Source: Treponema_C sp050320395
GTDB taxonomy: Bacteria > Spirochaetota > Spirochaetia > Treponematales > Treponemataceae
Direction: 5' to 3'
Assembly (NCBI RefSeq): GCF_050320395.1
Contig: NZ_CP144459.1
Span: forward strand, 2,294,001-2,358,000
DNA: 64,000 nt
The notes under the pieces were generated by a model, which saw nothing but the letters and a program-made list of their open reading frames with translations, did no database searches and had not been told where the DNA came from. Positions 43,395-52,257 of the stretch are shown piece by piece (positions within the stretch are counted from its first letter, which is position 1; each line of letters begins with the position of its first letter). A program made the position numbers and the translations under genes.

Positions 43395-43485
43395 ACGGGA
43401 GTTGTAAAAAAACACGGTCTTTTTCACAGCTCCCGTATGTAAAACCGCTGCTGCGGGTTCATCCCGCTTTTTAACGGCGGCCGTT
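43395..43485 (-). other. Three hairpins between the flavoprotein and CooC-like genes
   Basis: The 129-base gap holds ACGGGAG...CTCCCGT (43395-43436), GCGGG-TTCAT-CCCGC (43453-43467) and AACGG-CGG-CCGTT (43473-43485, flanked by A and T runs). They could be processing or partial-termination sites separating the expression of the flavoprotein from the rest of the operon. Confidence 0.45.
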
Positions 43486-43494
43486 TTTTAAATG

Positions 43495-45771
43495 TCAAAT
43501 TCTTAAAGCCAACCGGTATGCGGCGCGGGCGGCTTCAAGAACGCGGCCTGCGGCATAACTGTCTCCGATATTGTATATTTCTTTGGCGGCGCACTCTTTT
43601 TGCAGTTCAAAAAATAAAGAGTGGTCCGCCTTACCTCCGAGGGCAAGAATAACCAAATCGGCTTCAAGGCTCATGTCCTTTGTTTTGCGCTCGTCGATTT
43701 TTTTTGCAAACGGGTTATCGATGTTCGGCGGCAAAATCGGTTCCCATGTATTAAAGGGATCGGGAACGCCTGCGGAAACGTTTTTAATAATGTTTACGCA
43801 ATTTTTACCGAAAGACACAACCTTTGCGCAGTTATACAAAGAAACGTTTTTTTCTTTCATATAGTGCAAAAGATGTCCCCTGTTTGCCGTACAAGCTCCC
43901 TGCATCATATGGGGAAGCATTTCGACAACCGATACCGATTTTCCGTGTTCGTATGCGAGCCAATATGCGGTTTCGCAGCCGACAACACCGCCGCCGACAA
44001 TCACGATTTTTTTCGCATCGCCGAGCAGCTCCGGTTTTACCAGCAAATCGACCGCTTGAACGCTTTTCACCGAATTGAAGCCCTCAAAGGGAGGCACGAC
44101 ATCCGTTGTTCCGTAAGCGCATACGACCGTATCGTAGTTTTGTTTTTTTATCCATTCGGCGGACGCTTTTCGGTTGAGCAAAAGCTTAAAGCCTTCTTTT
44201 TTTTCGGCTTTTTGTACCGCGGCGCGAAGATAATCCAAATAGTTGCGTATATCGTATTTGATTTTGGGAGCGGAACCGGGAATAATGCGGCCTCCGAGTT
44301 TGTCCGAAGCTTCAATCAAATCTACACGGTGGCCGCGTTCCAATGCGTTAAGCGCAAAGACGATTCCGCCCGGTCCGCCGCCTATGACACCGATTTTTTT
44401 CGGCGCATCCGTTTTAGGCATATGAAGGGGAAACACATCCTCAAAACCGGTACGGGCATTAACGGCGCATTGCGGGTGACCGCCTTCGATAAACTCATTG
44501 ATACAGCCTTCCTGACAGCCGATACAGGGACGTATGCTTTCCACATCGCCGGCATAGGCTTTATTGCACCAGTTTTCGTCTGCCAAAAGCGGGCGGCCGA
44601 GCATAACCATATCGCACATACCGTCGCGCAGCGCTTTTTCGGCAATGTCGGGATAGCCGAGCTTTCCGACCGCAACGACGGGAACGGGAACGCCCGCATT
44701 GGAAAGAATACCCTTTTCTTTAAAGTGCTTTTTAACGATTTCGGATACTTCAAGAAAACATCCTGCGGGCATACTTGCCGGAGGATGGGGAAGCCACCAG
44801 TTATCGTAACAGCCCAAATCCACGTCGAAAATATCGACGCCGGCTTTTATAAGGTTTTCCATATAGTTGAGGGTTTCCCGAATCGAGCGGCCGTTTGTAA
44901 ACTTTTTAAGCGACTTGATTTTTTTCATATCGGCGCCGTAGGTTTCGTTTAACGCAAGCGATAAGTCGATGCGGTACATAATCGGATAACGGTCCCCGGC
45001 GCGTTTTCTGATTGATTTAACCAGTTCGATTCCGAAGCGCTGCGGGTCGGCGTATTTACCCAATTTTCTGCGGTTAAAGGCGCGGTTTGTCATTTGTTCA
45101 AGTAAATAGCCCTCGTGTCCGTGCAAGTACACGCCGTCGAGCAGACAAGCCTTTGCGTCGGCCGCCGCCTGCCCGCAGTTTTTTACGATTTTGTCTAACT
45201 GAGCATCCGTCAAAGGAAAACAGGGAACGCCGGGAAGATAAAAGTTCGGATTAAGTGAAGCCGATTTGGGAAATTTCATTTGCGTTAAAACGCACATGGG
45301 CGGCCCTACCCGTCCCAAGCCGGGCGTCAGCTGAACGTACACTTGGCTTCCGAAAGCATGAACGCCCTGCGCCAAATCGCGCCAGCCGGCCATAACCGTG
45401 CGCGTGCGGTCTATACGCGGAAAGGTTGAAAGTTTATCCGGCTCGGTAACGGTCGGATCCACTCCGTGGCTTATCGGAATCAAGCCGGTAGTCAACAAGC
45501 CGCAGCCGCCCTTTGCACGTGCAAAAAAATATTCGAGCATTTTGGAACTCGGGCGGCCCGTTTCTTCGGCCATATCGAGGTTGCCCATAGGAGCCATAAC
45601 CACACGGTTTTTTACCGTTGTGCGGTTAATTTGAATCGGTGAAAAAATTGCGGAATATGGAAACAGATTTTTAGTCATTCCGCCGCTCGATCCCGCCTTG
45701 TTTTCGCCCTCTTGCTGAACCCAGCTGCCGTAGCCGTCAATAAGTTTTTGAATTTGAGAATCCGTGTGCAT
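43495..45771 (-). CDS. NADH:flavin oxidoreductase / ene-reductase (enoate reductase-like, FMN-FAD-[4Fe-4S])
   Basis: A 758-residue flavoprotein of the enoate reductase/2,4-dienoyl-CoA reductase/BaiCD family. An old-yellow-enzyme barrel (residues about 40-400) begins FSPIQINRTTVKNRVVMAPM. A Cys motif, RPCIGCQEGCINEF and later PQCAVNA, holds a [4Fe-4S] cluster. A C-terminal NAD(P)/FAD unit has IGVIGGGPGGIVFALNALER and KIVIVGGGVVGCETAYWLA. Such enzymes reduce activated C=C bonds. An N-terminal head of about 35 residues is extra. It is the first gene of the operon, behind a strong promoter overlapped by an inverted repeat. The 2-enoate made by a dehydratase would be a natural substrate. Confidence 0.85.
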   Translation of the reverse strand: MHTDSQIQKLIDGYGSWVQQEGENKAGSSGGMTKNLFPYSAIFSPIQINRTTVKNRVVMAPMGNLDMAEETGRPSSKMLEYFFARAKGGCGLLTTGLIPISHGVDPTVTEPDKLSTFPRIDRTRTVMAGWRDLAQGVHAFGSQVYVQLTPGLGRVGPPMCVLTQMKFPKSASLNPNFYLPGVPCFPLTDAQLDKIVKNCGQAAADAKACLLDGVYLHGHEGYLLEQMTNRAFNRRKLGKYADPQRFGIELVKSIRKRAGDRYPIMYRIDLSLALNETYGADMKKIKSLKKFTNGRSIRETLNYMENLIKAGVDIFDVDLGCYDNWWLPHPPASMPAGCFLEVSEIVKKHFKEKGILSNAGVPVPVVAVGKLGYPDIAEKALRDGMCDMVMLGRPLLADENWCNKAYAGDVESIRPCIGCQEGCINEFIEGGHPQCAVNARTGFEDVFPLHMPKTDAPKKIGVIGGGPGGIVFALNALERGHRVDLIEASDKLGGRIIPGSAPKIKYDIRNYLDYLRAAVQKAEKKEGFKLLLNRKASAEWIKKQNYDTVVCAYGTTDVVPPFEGFNSVKSVQAVDLLVKPELLGDAKKIVIVGGGVVGCETAYWLAYEHGKSVSVVEMLPHMMQGACTANRGHLLHYMKEKNVSLYNCAKVVSFGKNCVNIIKNVSAGVPDPFNTWEPILPPNIDNPFAKKIDERKTKDMSLEADLVILALGGKADHSLFFELQKECAAKEIYNIGDSYAAGRVLEAARAAYRLALRI

Positions 45772-45796
45772 GTTTCGTCCTCTGTATTAGATAAAA

Positions 45797-45824
45797 TTAT
45801 ACTGTATGTCCCTATCCAGTATAA
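45797..45824 (-). promoter_or_regulatory. Inverted repeat overlapping the dehydratase operon promoter
   Basis: TTATACTG (45797-45804) and CAGTATAA (45817-45824) are perfect complements separated by 12 bases. The right half contains the -10 box, so a bound regulator would block transcription. No regulator gene is adjacent. Confidence 0.6.
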
Positions 45825-45846
45825 GACAGCTTTTACCGGCTGTCAA
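45818..45846 (-). promoter_or_regulatory. Consensus sigma-70 promoter of the dehydratase-like operon
   Basis: Read leftward, TTGACA (45841-45846), 17 bases, and TATACT (45818-45823). The start codon is about 47 bases beyond the -10 box. Confidence 0.75.
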
Positions 45847-45873
45847 CAAATTTAAATTTTTTCACAGCTTTTA

Positions 45874-46110
45874 TTGCAAGTACGGGAATGCCCCGAAGAT
45901 ATCTATAGAAAAATCAGTTACGCTGCAAAAAATGAAAACAGGACGATAGCACAACAAACCGTCGTTTTACTTGAAAAAAGTTTATCTCGCCAAGAATCAA
46001 ATATATCACGCCGAAACAATCTCTTAATGAAAATCAAAAATCGTTCTATTGCGGATAACATAAAAAAAGCAAATCCGGTCGATTTTATCAGAGAGGACAG
46101 AAACAGATGA
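45874..46110 (+). pseudogene. VapB/FitA-like antitoxin, probably a remnant
   Basis: About 78 residues, opening LQVRECPEDIYRKISYAAK, the ribbon-helix-helix start of FitA/VapB antitoxins ('LQVRxxPxxxyxxLK'). A middle helix (NENRTIAQQTVVLLEKSL) and a C-terminal toxin-wrapping segment follow. Only TTG or non-standard starts are available, no ribosome site is visible, and the 5' end runs into the promoter region of the divergent flavoprotein. The gene therefore seems to have lost its own front end. Its last bases overlap the toxin start (ATGA), the normal vapBC layout. Confidence 0.5.
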
Positions 46111-46232
46111 TAATCATTCTTGATGTCAGCGCGGCAATAGAAATACTTTTCCAACGGACTAAAAGCGATATATTTGCAAAAACTTATTCTCAAGGAGCGT
46201 GGATTATAGCTCCGGAATTTGCACGAAGCTGA
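46107..46232 (+). pseudogene. VapC PIN-domain toxin, truncated
   Basis: Forty-one residues remain, beginning MIIILDVSAAIEILFQ with the first catalytic Asp of PIN nucleases and reaching WIIAPEF. An intact VapC needs about 130 residues and three more acidic positions, so this is inactive. A shift into the next frame near 46220 adds only a few more residues before another stop. The module is a decayed toxin-antitoxin pair. Confidence 0.65.
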
Positions 46233-46252
46233 ATATAAGAGTTTGTAACTGA

Positions 46253-47566
46253 CTACACCCGATACTGCGAGTTTTCCACGTAAGTCTTATACATATCCCC
46301 GGTTACGCCGCGGTTTTGAATGATGTGCGCGTAAAAATCGCCGCTTTTGCGGACAGTGCGCTTTTGTGTTTCGTAATCCACGGCGATTAAACCGAAGCGG
46401 ATACGTTCCCCTTCGGCCCATTCAAAGTTATCCATAAGCGACCAGTGATAATAGCGTTCTATGGGTAAGTCCGATTCGCACAGGACCTTTAAGTGCTCGT
46501 AAATAAAGCGGCTTCTGAATGTGTCCGCCTCATCGCAGGTGCCGTTTTCGGTAATATAAATAGGGGCTTTATACAGGCGGTACATGCGCTTGCACAAAAG
46601 GCGCAAGCCTTCAGGATAGATTTCCCAGCCCAAGTCGTTGTGCGGCATGTTTTTAAATACGCCGTTTTTGCCCGTACTTACTGCGTCGCGGCTGTAGTAA
46701 TTGATACCGATAAAATCGTAAAAGCGGCCGCCTCCGAGCGCAACGCCGTCAACCGAGGCGGGAAGTTTTTTTACCGGCCATGAGGCTTTTCCGGTCATCG
46801 CCGCTTCGGTTAAAGCGTTTTGAAAAGAGTGCTCCATAAAGGCGGCCGATATGCGGTGCAGGGGATTAAAACGGCAGCGCGGCGTAAAAATCCGCAAGTG
46901 GTTGGCAAAACCGACCCGCGTCGTATCGCGGGCAAAACCGGCTTTTTGTCTTATGCGGTGTATTTCGCGGTAAGATGCGATGTGACAGGCCGCCATATTC
47001 GTGTATACGGCAGACAACGCTTTGATATCGTTTTTTTTGCCCGGCGGCCAGGTTCCGAAAAAATACCCGTTTACCGCATATACATTCGGTTCGTTAATAG
47101 TTATCCATTCATCGGCCGAATCTGCAAGCCGTTCGACCGTATAACGGACAAAGTTCAAAAAAATGCGCGGCGAATCGGGGTGTTCAAAAGCGCCGATTTT
47201 TTCAAACCAGCGCGGATTGGTAAAGTGGTGCAGGGTTACCAGGGGCTTTATGCCGGCGGCCTTCAGTTTTTGTAATTCACTGCGGTAATGCTCTATCGCT
47301 TTTTCGTCAAACCCGCCCTGCTCCGGCTCGATACGGCTCCATTCCAAACCGAAACGGTAGGTTTGAAGGCTTAAGCGTTTCATCAGTTCGATATCTTCAT
47401 CTACGCGGTTGTAGTGGTCGTCGGCGCGAAGAGGACTTGTACCGTCGGCAATGCGGCCGGGTAAAAGCGCCCAATCGTACCAACTGTTATTTGTGTCTCC
47501 GCCTTCAATTTGAGTTGCAGCCGTTGCGGCGCCCAGTAAAAGGTTTTCGGGAAGTTTAAAGTGCAT
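46253..47566 (-). CDS. Glycoside hydrolase family 1 (beta-glucosidase-like)
   Basis: A 437-residue TIM-barrel glycosidase that cleaves beta-glucosides or beta-galactosides with retention. The start FKLPENLLLGAATAATQIEG, the acid/base Glu159 (TINEPN) and the nucleophile Glu340 (YITENGT) are intact, as is the SLMDNFEWAEGERIRFGLI end. No phospho-sugar signature is obvious, so a non-phosphorylated substrate is likelier. There is no signal peptide, so it is cytoplasmic. It overlaps the upstream permease by 11 bases, suggesting that permease brings its substrate. Confidence 0.9.
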   Translation of the reverse strand: MHFKLPENLLLGAATAATQIEGGDTNNSWYDWALLPGRIADGTSPLRADDHYNRVDEDIELMKRLSLQTYRFGLEWSRIEPEQGGFDEKAIEHYRSELQKLKAAGIKPLVTLHHFTNPRWFEKIGAFEHPDSPRIFLNFVRYTVERLADSADEWITINEPNVYAVNGYFFGTWPPGKKNDIKALSAVYTNMAACHIASYREIHRIRQKAGFARDTTRVGFANHLRIFTPRCRFNPLHRISAAFMEHSFQNALTEAAMTGKASWPVKKLPASVDGVALGGGRFYDFIGINYYSRDAVSTGKNGVFKNMPHNDLGWEIYPEGLRLLCKRMYRLYKAPIYITENGTCDEADTFRSRFIYEHLKVLCESDLPIERYYHWSLMDNFEWAEGERIRFGLIAVDYETQKRTVRKSGDFYAHIIQNRGVTGDMYKTYVENSQYRV

Positions 47567-48599
47567 TTTTTCTCCTTGTGCGTATATCGGCGGCGGAAGA
47601 TATTAAGATAATAAGGGCGCCGACACCCGAAGATAAAAAGCGGTTTACACCGACAAAGTCGGATGCATAGCTGAAGGCGCTGAAAATCAAAACCGAAACG
47701 GCAAGGGCTGTCCAGTTTCCCCTGCCCCCGAACAGAGAAAAGGAGGCTATAAAACACATGGCCATAACCTCGGTTTGAAAATCGGCCGCCGAAAAGACGG
47801 AAACCGATGCCGCTCCGGCCCGAGCCGATATCATCATACCGGCCAGCGCAAAAAGAGCCGATGCGGTACCGTATAAAAGCATTGTTTCTTTCAAACTGAG
47901 AATTTTGGGTGAAACGGGCCAAAAAAGTTTTATGTCTCGGTGAAGGGGGGGAAGATTTATATCTTTTATAAAAATATTCACCGACACAATCACAAGCGCA
48001 AAAATAAAAATCGAAAAAATGAGTGTAAAGGGCACCGAATAAACCGGACTTATGCCGAAATATCCCGTACCGAAAAAATTATAGCCTCGTGTAAAACCTT
48101 CCAATACTTTTAGAGAAATATCTTTGTCATATAAATAAACCCGCGTCAGTGAGCTTAAAAAGATACCCGTACCGAGGCTTGCAAACCAAGGGGGTAATAC
48201 TATTTTTTTGATTAAAAATCCGTTGAGCATACCGACGGTAAAGCAAAGAGCCGCCGCGGCAGGCACAACCAAAAAAAACGGAAACGCAGGTAAAAACGGA
48301 AACATACGCCCGGCGGTATCGGAAGCCTGCAAAAAAGAGGCTGCAACCGCCGATGCAAAAACCGCCGTCGCTCCTGCCGAAAGGTCTATATAGCCGGAAA
48401 AAAGGCACAAGCCCATGCCGGCTCCTGCAAGCAAAAAGGGCGCCGCATCGGAAAAAACATTGCGGATATGGCGCAAAGAAATCAAGCTCGTATCGCTGAG
48501 AGCAAAGATAACAATACATAGGGACAAAATACAAGCCGCTGCATAGCGTCTTACAAAGACCTTTACACGCCGGATAAAGGATTCGGGTATAAAATCCAT
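47556..48599 (-). CDS. RbsC/YjfF-type ABC transporter permease, orphan
   Basis: A 347-residue membrane protein of the branched BPD_transp_2 permease group (ribose, galactose and nucleoside importers). It has eight to ten hydrophobic segments; recognisable pieces are GLCLFSGYIDLSAGA and GMLNGFLIKKIVLPPWFASLGTG, equivalents of the pore-lining RbsC segments. No ATPase or binding protein adjoins it. Its start lies three bases past the ftsH stop, with GGAG before it. It and the glycosidase depend on ftsH transcription unless an internal promoter exists. It may borrow an RbsA-type ATPase. Confidence 0.8.
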   Translation of the reverse strand: MDFIPESFIRRVKVFVRRYAAACILSLCIVIFALSDTSLISLRHIRNVFSDAAPFLLAGAGMGLCLFSGYIDLSAGATAVFASAVAASFLQASDTAGRMFPFLPAFPFFLVVPAAAALCFTVGMLNGFLIKKIVLPPWFASLGTGIFLSSLTRVYLYDKDISLKVLEGFTRGYNFFGTGYFGISPVYSVPFTLIFSIFIFALVIVSVNIFIKDINLPPLHRDIKLFWPVSPKILSLKETMLLYGTASALFALAGMMISARAGAASVSVFSAADFQTEVMAMCFIASFSLFGGRGNWTALAVSVLIFSAFSYASDFVGVNRFLSSGVGALIILISSAADIRTRRKNAL

Positions 48600-48602
48600 A
48601 TA

Positions 48603-50654
48603 CTAGGCTCCGGCCTCGCCTTTAGCGGCACGCGGTTTTCGCTCTTTCAGGCTTTTTGCCGCCGGCTTTTTTTCCGTCTTCACAGCCGCCTTAGCCGCAA
48701 GGTCCGCTTCCGCCTGAATGATTTCTTTAAACTCGTGCTGTTCTATAATTTCTTTTTCCAAAAGGCGGTTTGCAATATATTCCATAACCTGTTTTTTGTC
48801 TTTTAAAAGCTTTACCACGCGGTTAAAGCGTTCTTCCATAATCCGGGCAAGCTCTTCATCGATATACTGCTGGGTTGTTTCGGCATACTCGCGTATAAGG
48901 CGCGGTTCTTCGGAGCCGTAACCGCCGCCGCGCTTGGAAAGTACAACGTTTTTAAAACGGGAACTCATACCGTAGTCGGTGAGCATACTGCGGGCTATAT
49001 CGGTTGCGCGCTGTAAATCGTTACCGGCACCGGTGGATACCATGCCGAAGGTAACAAGCTCGGCAGCACGGCCGCCCAAAAGAACGTCGATTTCGCCGAA
49101 TAATTCTTTTTCGGTTTTAAGATAGCGGTCTTCCTCGGGCATTTGAAGGGTGTAACCGAGGGCGGCAACACCGCGCGGTATAATCGATATTTTATGCACG
49201 GGGTCGGCACCTTCGGTAAAGGCGGCGGCTAAAGCGTGTCCCGTTTCGTGGAAGGCGACAATCCGCCTTTCTTCTTCTTTTATAACACGGCTCTTTTTTT
49301 GCAAACCGGCAATCGCTTTTTCAACGGCTTCGTTAAAATCCTGCATACTGACCAATTTACGGCCGCCGCGCACCGCCAAAAGGGCCGCTTCGTTTACAAC
49401 ATTCGCAAGATCCGCCCCGGCAAAACCGGAAGTGGTCCGCGCAACGGATGCCAAATCGACATCGGGTCCGAGTTTAACATTTTTGGCATGAATCTTTAAA
49501 ATCGCCTCGCGGCCCTGTACGTCCGGACGGTCTACAACAACCTGACGGTCAAAACGGCCGGGGCGCAAAAGAGCGGGGTCAAGAACATCGGGGCGGTTGG
49601 TCGCGGCAAGAAGGATAAGACCGGTGGAATTATCGAAACCGTCCATTTCAACAAGAAGCTGGTTCAGGGTTTGTTCGCGCTCGTCGTTTCCGCCGCTTAT
49701 GGAATTGATTCGGCTTTTTCCGATTGCATCCAATTCATCGATAAAAACGATACAGGGAGCTTTTTCGCGCGCCTGTTTAAAAAGGTCTCTTACGCGGCTT
49801 GCACCGACACCGACAAACATTTCAACAAAGTCCGAGCCGGAAATGCGGAAAAAGGGAACTCCCGCTTCGCCCGCTACGGCGCGCGCCAACAAAGTTTTAC
49901 CCGTACCGGGGGGGCCGACCAAAAGCACGCCCTTGGGAATTTTTCCGCCGATTTCGGTGTATTTTTGCGGGGACTTCAAAAAATCAACAACTTCAACCAA
50001 TTCTTCTTTTGCTTCGTCAACGCCGGCAACATCGCTGAACCGGGTCGTAACCTTACCCTCGTCAACCGCTGCAGCGCGGCTTTGACCGGCCGAAAAAATA
50101 CTTCCGCCCAAGCCGCCCATACGTTTAAATATAAAGCGGTACATTAAAAATAAAATACCGAGCGGAATAATCAGGTTGAACAAAAGCGGAAGAATAATAC
50201 TGCGCTGATTTTTCAGCATCTTATACGCGATGCCTTTTTCATCAAGCAGGGCTAAAAAATCCTCGGTTAAAATACCGACCGTTTTATAGGTACTGCCGGA
50301 GGAGGAAGACGTTAAAAATATGGAGGGAAGATTGGTAAAATCCTTTTCCGAGCGAGAGGCCGATTCGGGACCGTAGCCGAGAAAATAGGTTTCACCCAAT
50401 TCAACACGTACGATTTGTCCTTCTTGAATCAAGCGTTTAAACTCGGAAAAATCGATGGCCGTATCGTTTTTCATGACAAAAAGCCAGTTAAAAATCGTTA
50501 TACCCATAAAAACGGCCAATAAAATCAGCCAAACCGGAAAACGCGGGGATTTATTCGTATCATTATCGCCCTGTACGGGATCCGTAGACAGCTTAAAAAA
50601 ATCGAAGGGATCTTTTCCGTCTTTTTTATCGTTACGGTCTTCTTTATCGCTCAT
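48603..50654 (-). CDS. ftsH: ATP-dependent membrane metalloprotease FtsH
   Basis: A 683-residue membrane-anchored AAA+ zinc protease that degrades misassembled membrane proteins. Two membrane spans (about 41-60 and 154-176) frame an exported domain. The ATPase has Walker A GPPGTGKT at 247-254 and FIDELDAIG. The zinc site HETGH is at 469-473. The Lys/Ala-rich end after residue 655 is longer than in E. coli and probably disordered. ATG 50654 after a GAGG site gives the right N-terminus; the longer reading adds 20 unrelated residues. Confidence 0.96.
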   Translation of the reverse strand: MSDKEDRNDKKDGKDPFDFFKLSTDPVQGDNDTNKSPRFPVWLILLAVFMGITIFNWLFVMKNDTAIDFSEFKRLIQEGQIVRVELGETYFLGYGPESASRSEKDFTNLPSIFLTSSSSGSTYKTVGILTEDFLALLDEKGIAYKMLKNQRSIILPLLFNLIIPLGILFLMYRFIFKRMGGLGGSIFSAGQSRAAAVDEGKVTTRFSDVAGVDEAKEELVEVVDFLKSPQKYTEIGGKIPKGVLLVGPPGTGKTLLARAVAGEAGVPFFRISGSDFVEMFVGVGASRVRDLFKQAREKAPCIVFIDELDAIGKSRINSISGGNDEREQTLNQLLVEMDGFDNSTGLILLAATNRPDVLDPALLRPGRFDRQVVVDRPDVQGREAILKIHAKNVKLGPDVDLASVARTTSGFAGADLANVVNEAALLAVRGGRKLVSMQDFNEAVEKAIAGLQKKSRVIKEEERRIVAFHETGHALAAAFTEGADPVHKISIIPRGVAALGYTLQMPEEDRYLKTEKELFGEIDVLLGGRAAELVTFGMVSTGAGNDLQRATDIARSMLTDYGMSSRFKNVVLSKRGGGYGSEEPRLIREYAETTQQYIDEELARIMEERFNRVVKLLKDKKQVMEYIANRLLEKEIIEQHEFKEIIQAEADLAAKAAVKTEKKPAAKSLKERKPRAAKGEAGA

Positions 50655-50796
50655 GCAAACCTCACTATCATATTCAAATACTTTAAATATTAGGTATACT
50701 ATAAATATATGCAATTACGGCGCTTTAGTCGAGTGAATTCTTAAAGAACTTGAAAAAAACAATTGTTTTTGGAGGTCCGCTAAAGAAAATATTATT

Positions 50797-52158
50797 CTAT
50801 GAGATTTGTCCTTGTTTATAATAAGACAGCATTTCATTTTTTGGAACCATACTTCCGCCCGTTGCCCAGATTAACTGCGTGCTATGCATCATTGAAGAAT
50901 CCAGGTTTTCTTTTTTGATATAATTCCGAAAGTCAAAAGATTTTTCCAGCAAGACAGGGCCATACATACCGGCCAAGGCACTTGGTTCTAAATAAATATT
51001 CTCTGCATCGGCAAGAGCAGTCAGCATGTGAAACATACGGCTATCGTCAAGAGAATAACATCCGCTTATAAAAGGCAGCATTAATGATCCAACAAACCCC
51101 GAAGCCCGTCCAACTGCCAGACCATCAGCTGCCGTGCAATTATCCAATCCGAAATCTTGTACACTTATGGCATTATTTTTCCCTGTCGCCATACCGAGCA
51201 TCATACAGCAGGAATGTGTCGGTTCAGCAAAAAAACAATGAACTGCATCACCAAAAATCATTTTTAACCCAAATGCAACTCCTCCCGGACCGCCACCCAC
51301 TCCACACGGTAAATACACAAACAGGGGATGTTTATTATCAACCTCTATCTTCTTTTCTTCCAGTTGTTTTTTCAAACGTAAACCTGCCACTGTATATCCG
51401 AGAAAAAGCGTTTGAGAATTCTCGTCATCAATGAAATGACAGGAAGGATCGGATTGTGCAGCTTTTCTACCTTCAGCTACTGCTATACCGTAATCGGATT
51501 TATATTCAAGAACCTCTACACCGGCTTTACGAAGCATATCCTTTTTCCATTGTCTGGCATCCGCAGACATGTGTACCGTTACACGGAAACCCAACTTTGC
51601 ACTCATAATACCGATAGAAAGTCCTAAATTTCCCGTAGAACCGACGGCAATAGCATACTGAGAAAAAATTTTACGAAAATTTTCAGTGTTGAATAAAGTA
51701 TAATCAGAACCCTCTCTTATGAGATTATGTTCTAAAGCAATATCTTCCGCAATTTTCAATACTTCATAAATTCCGCCACGTGCTTTAATTGAACCTGATA
51801 TGGGTAAATGACTGTCCAATTTTATCCATAGGTTTCCGGGAATGGAAACATGCTCCTTGTTCTCCAAGACGGATTTCATATTTTGTATTTCTTGTACCGG
51901 TGATTCGAGAATACCGTCTAAGGCCGCTGTCTCGGGAAAGGCAACTTTAAAATACGGCGCAAATCGCTTAAGACGCGCATCGGCAGCTTTAATATCAGCT
52001 TTAGTAAGAGGACATGATAATATCGCTTTTTCAAACGGTTCTTTAAACGGGTTACACCAAACGGCTTCTTTGTAAGTACATATATCTTTTATAATCGGAT
52101 ACTCTTGCAGCCATTCTTCTTTTGTTTTTCCGCAGATTTGTTTATTCACCGTACTCAT
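50797..52158 (-). CDS. dsdA: D-serine ammonia-lyase (D-serine dehydratase)
   Basis: A 453-residue PLP enzyme that turns D-serine into pyruvate and ammonia. Lys125 in SGSIKARGG forms the Schiff base. The phosphate-cradling loop reads GSTGNLGLSIG, and the DsdA signature is PCGVGGGPGGVAFGL. Length and N-terminal domain match DsdA, not threonine dehydratases. It is the third gene of an operon with a GntP-type permease and an N-acyl-D-amino-acid deacylase, a logical chain from acylated D-amino acid to pyruvate. An AT-only palindrome at 50755-50770 may end the transcript before ftsH. Confidence 0.92.
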   Translation of the reverse strand: MSTVNKQICGKTKEEWLQEYPIIKDICTYKEAVWCNPFKEPFEKAILSCPLTKADIKAADARLKRFAPYFKVAFPETAALDGILESPVQEIQNMKSVLENKEHVSIPGNLWIKLDSHLPISGSIKARGGIYEVLKIAEDIALEHNLIREGSDYTLFNTENFRKIFSQYAIAVGSTGNLGLSIGIMSAKLGFRVTVHMSADARQWKKDMLRKAGVEVLEYKSDYGIAVAEGRKAAQSDPSCHFIDDENSQTLFLGYTVAGLRLKKQLEEKKIEVDNKHPLFVYLPCGVGGGPGGVAFGLKMIFGDAVHCFFAEPTHSCCMMLGMATGKNNAISVQDFGLDNCTAADGLAVGRASGFVGSLMLPFISGCYSLDDSRMFHMLTALADAENIYLEPSALAGMYGPVLLEKSFDFRNYIKKENLDSSMMHSTQLIWATGGSMVPKNEMLSYYKQGQIS

Positions 52159-52257
52159 ACATCACTCCTAATATTCTAGCTTTTAATTATTAAATTCTGT
52201 TATGGGGACTCAAAATACAATTGAATCCCCTGCATACGCTATCCCATTAAAATGAAA

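Noticed and set aside
43621..44952. Long rightward open frame opposite the flavoprotein gene
   Set aside because: It is an antisense shadow of a gene with clear family motifs; its translation shows no recognisable domain.
50700..50800. Small rightward protein-like fragment (LKELEKNNCFW) between dsdA and ftsH
   Set aside because: Too short, broken by stops and without a start or ribosome site; at best a trace of a lost gene.
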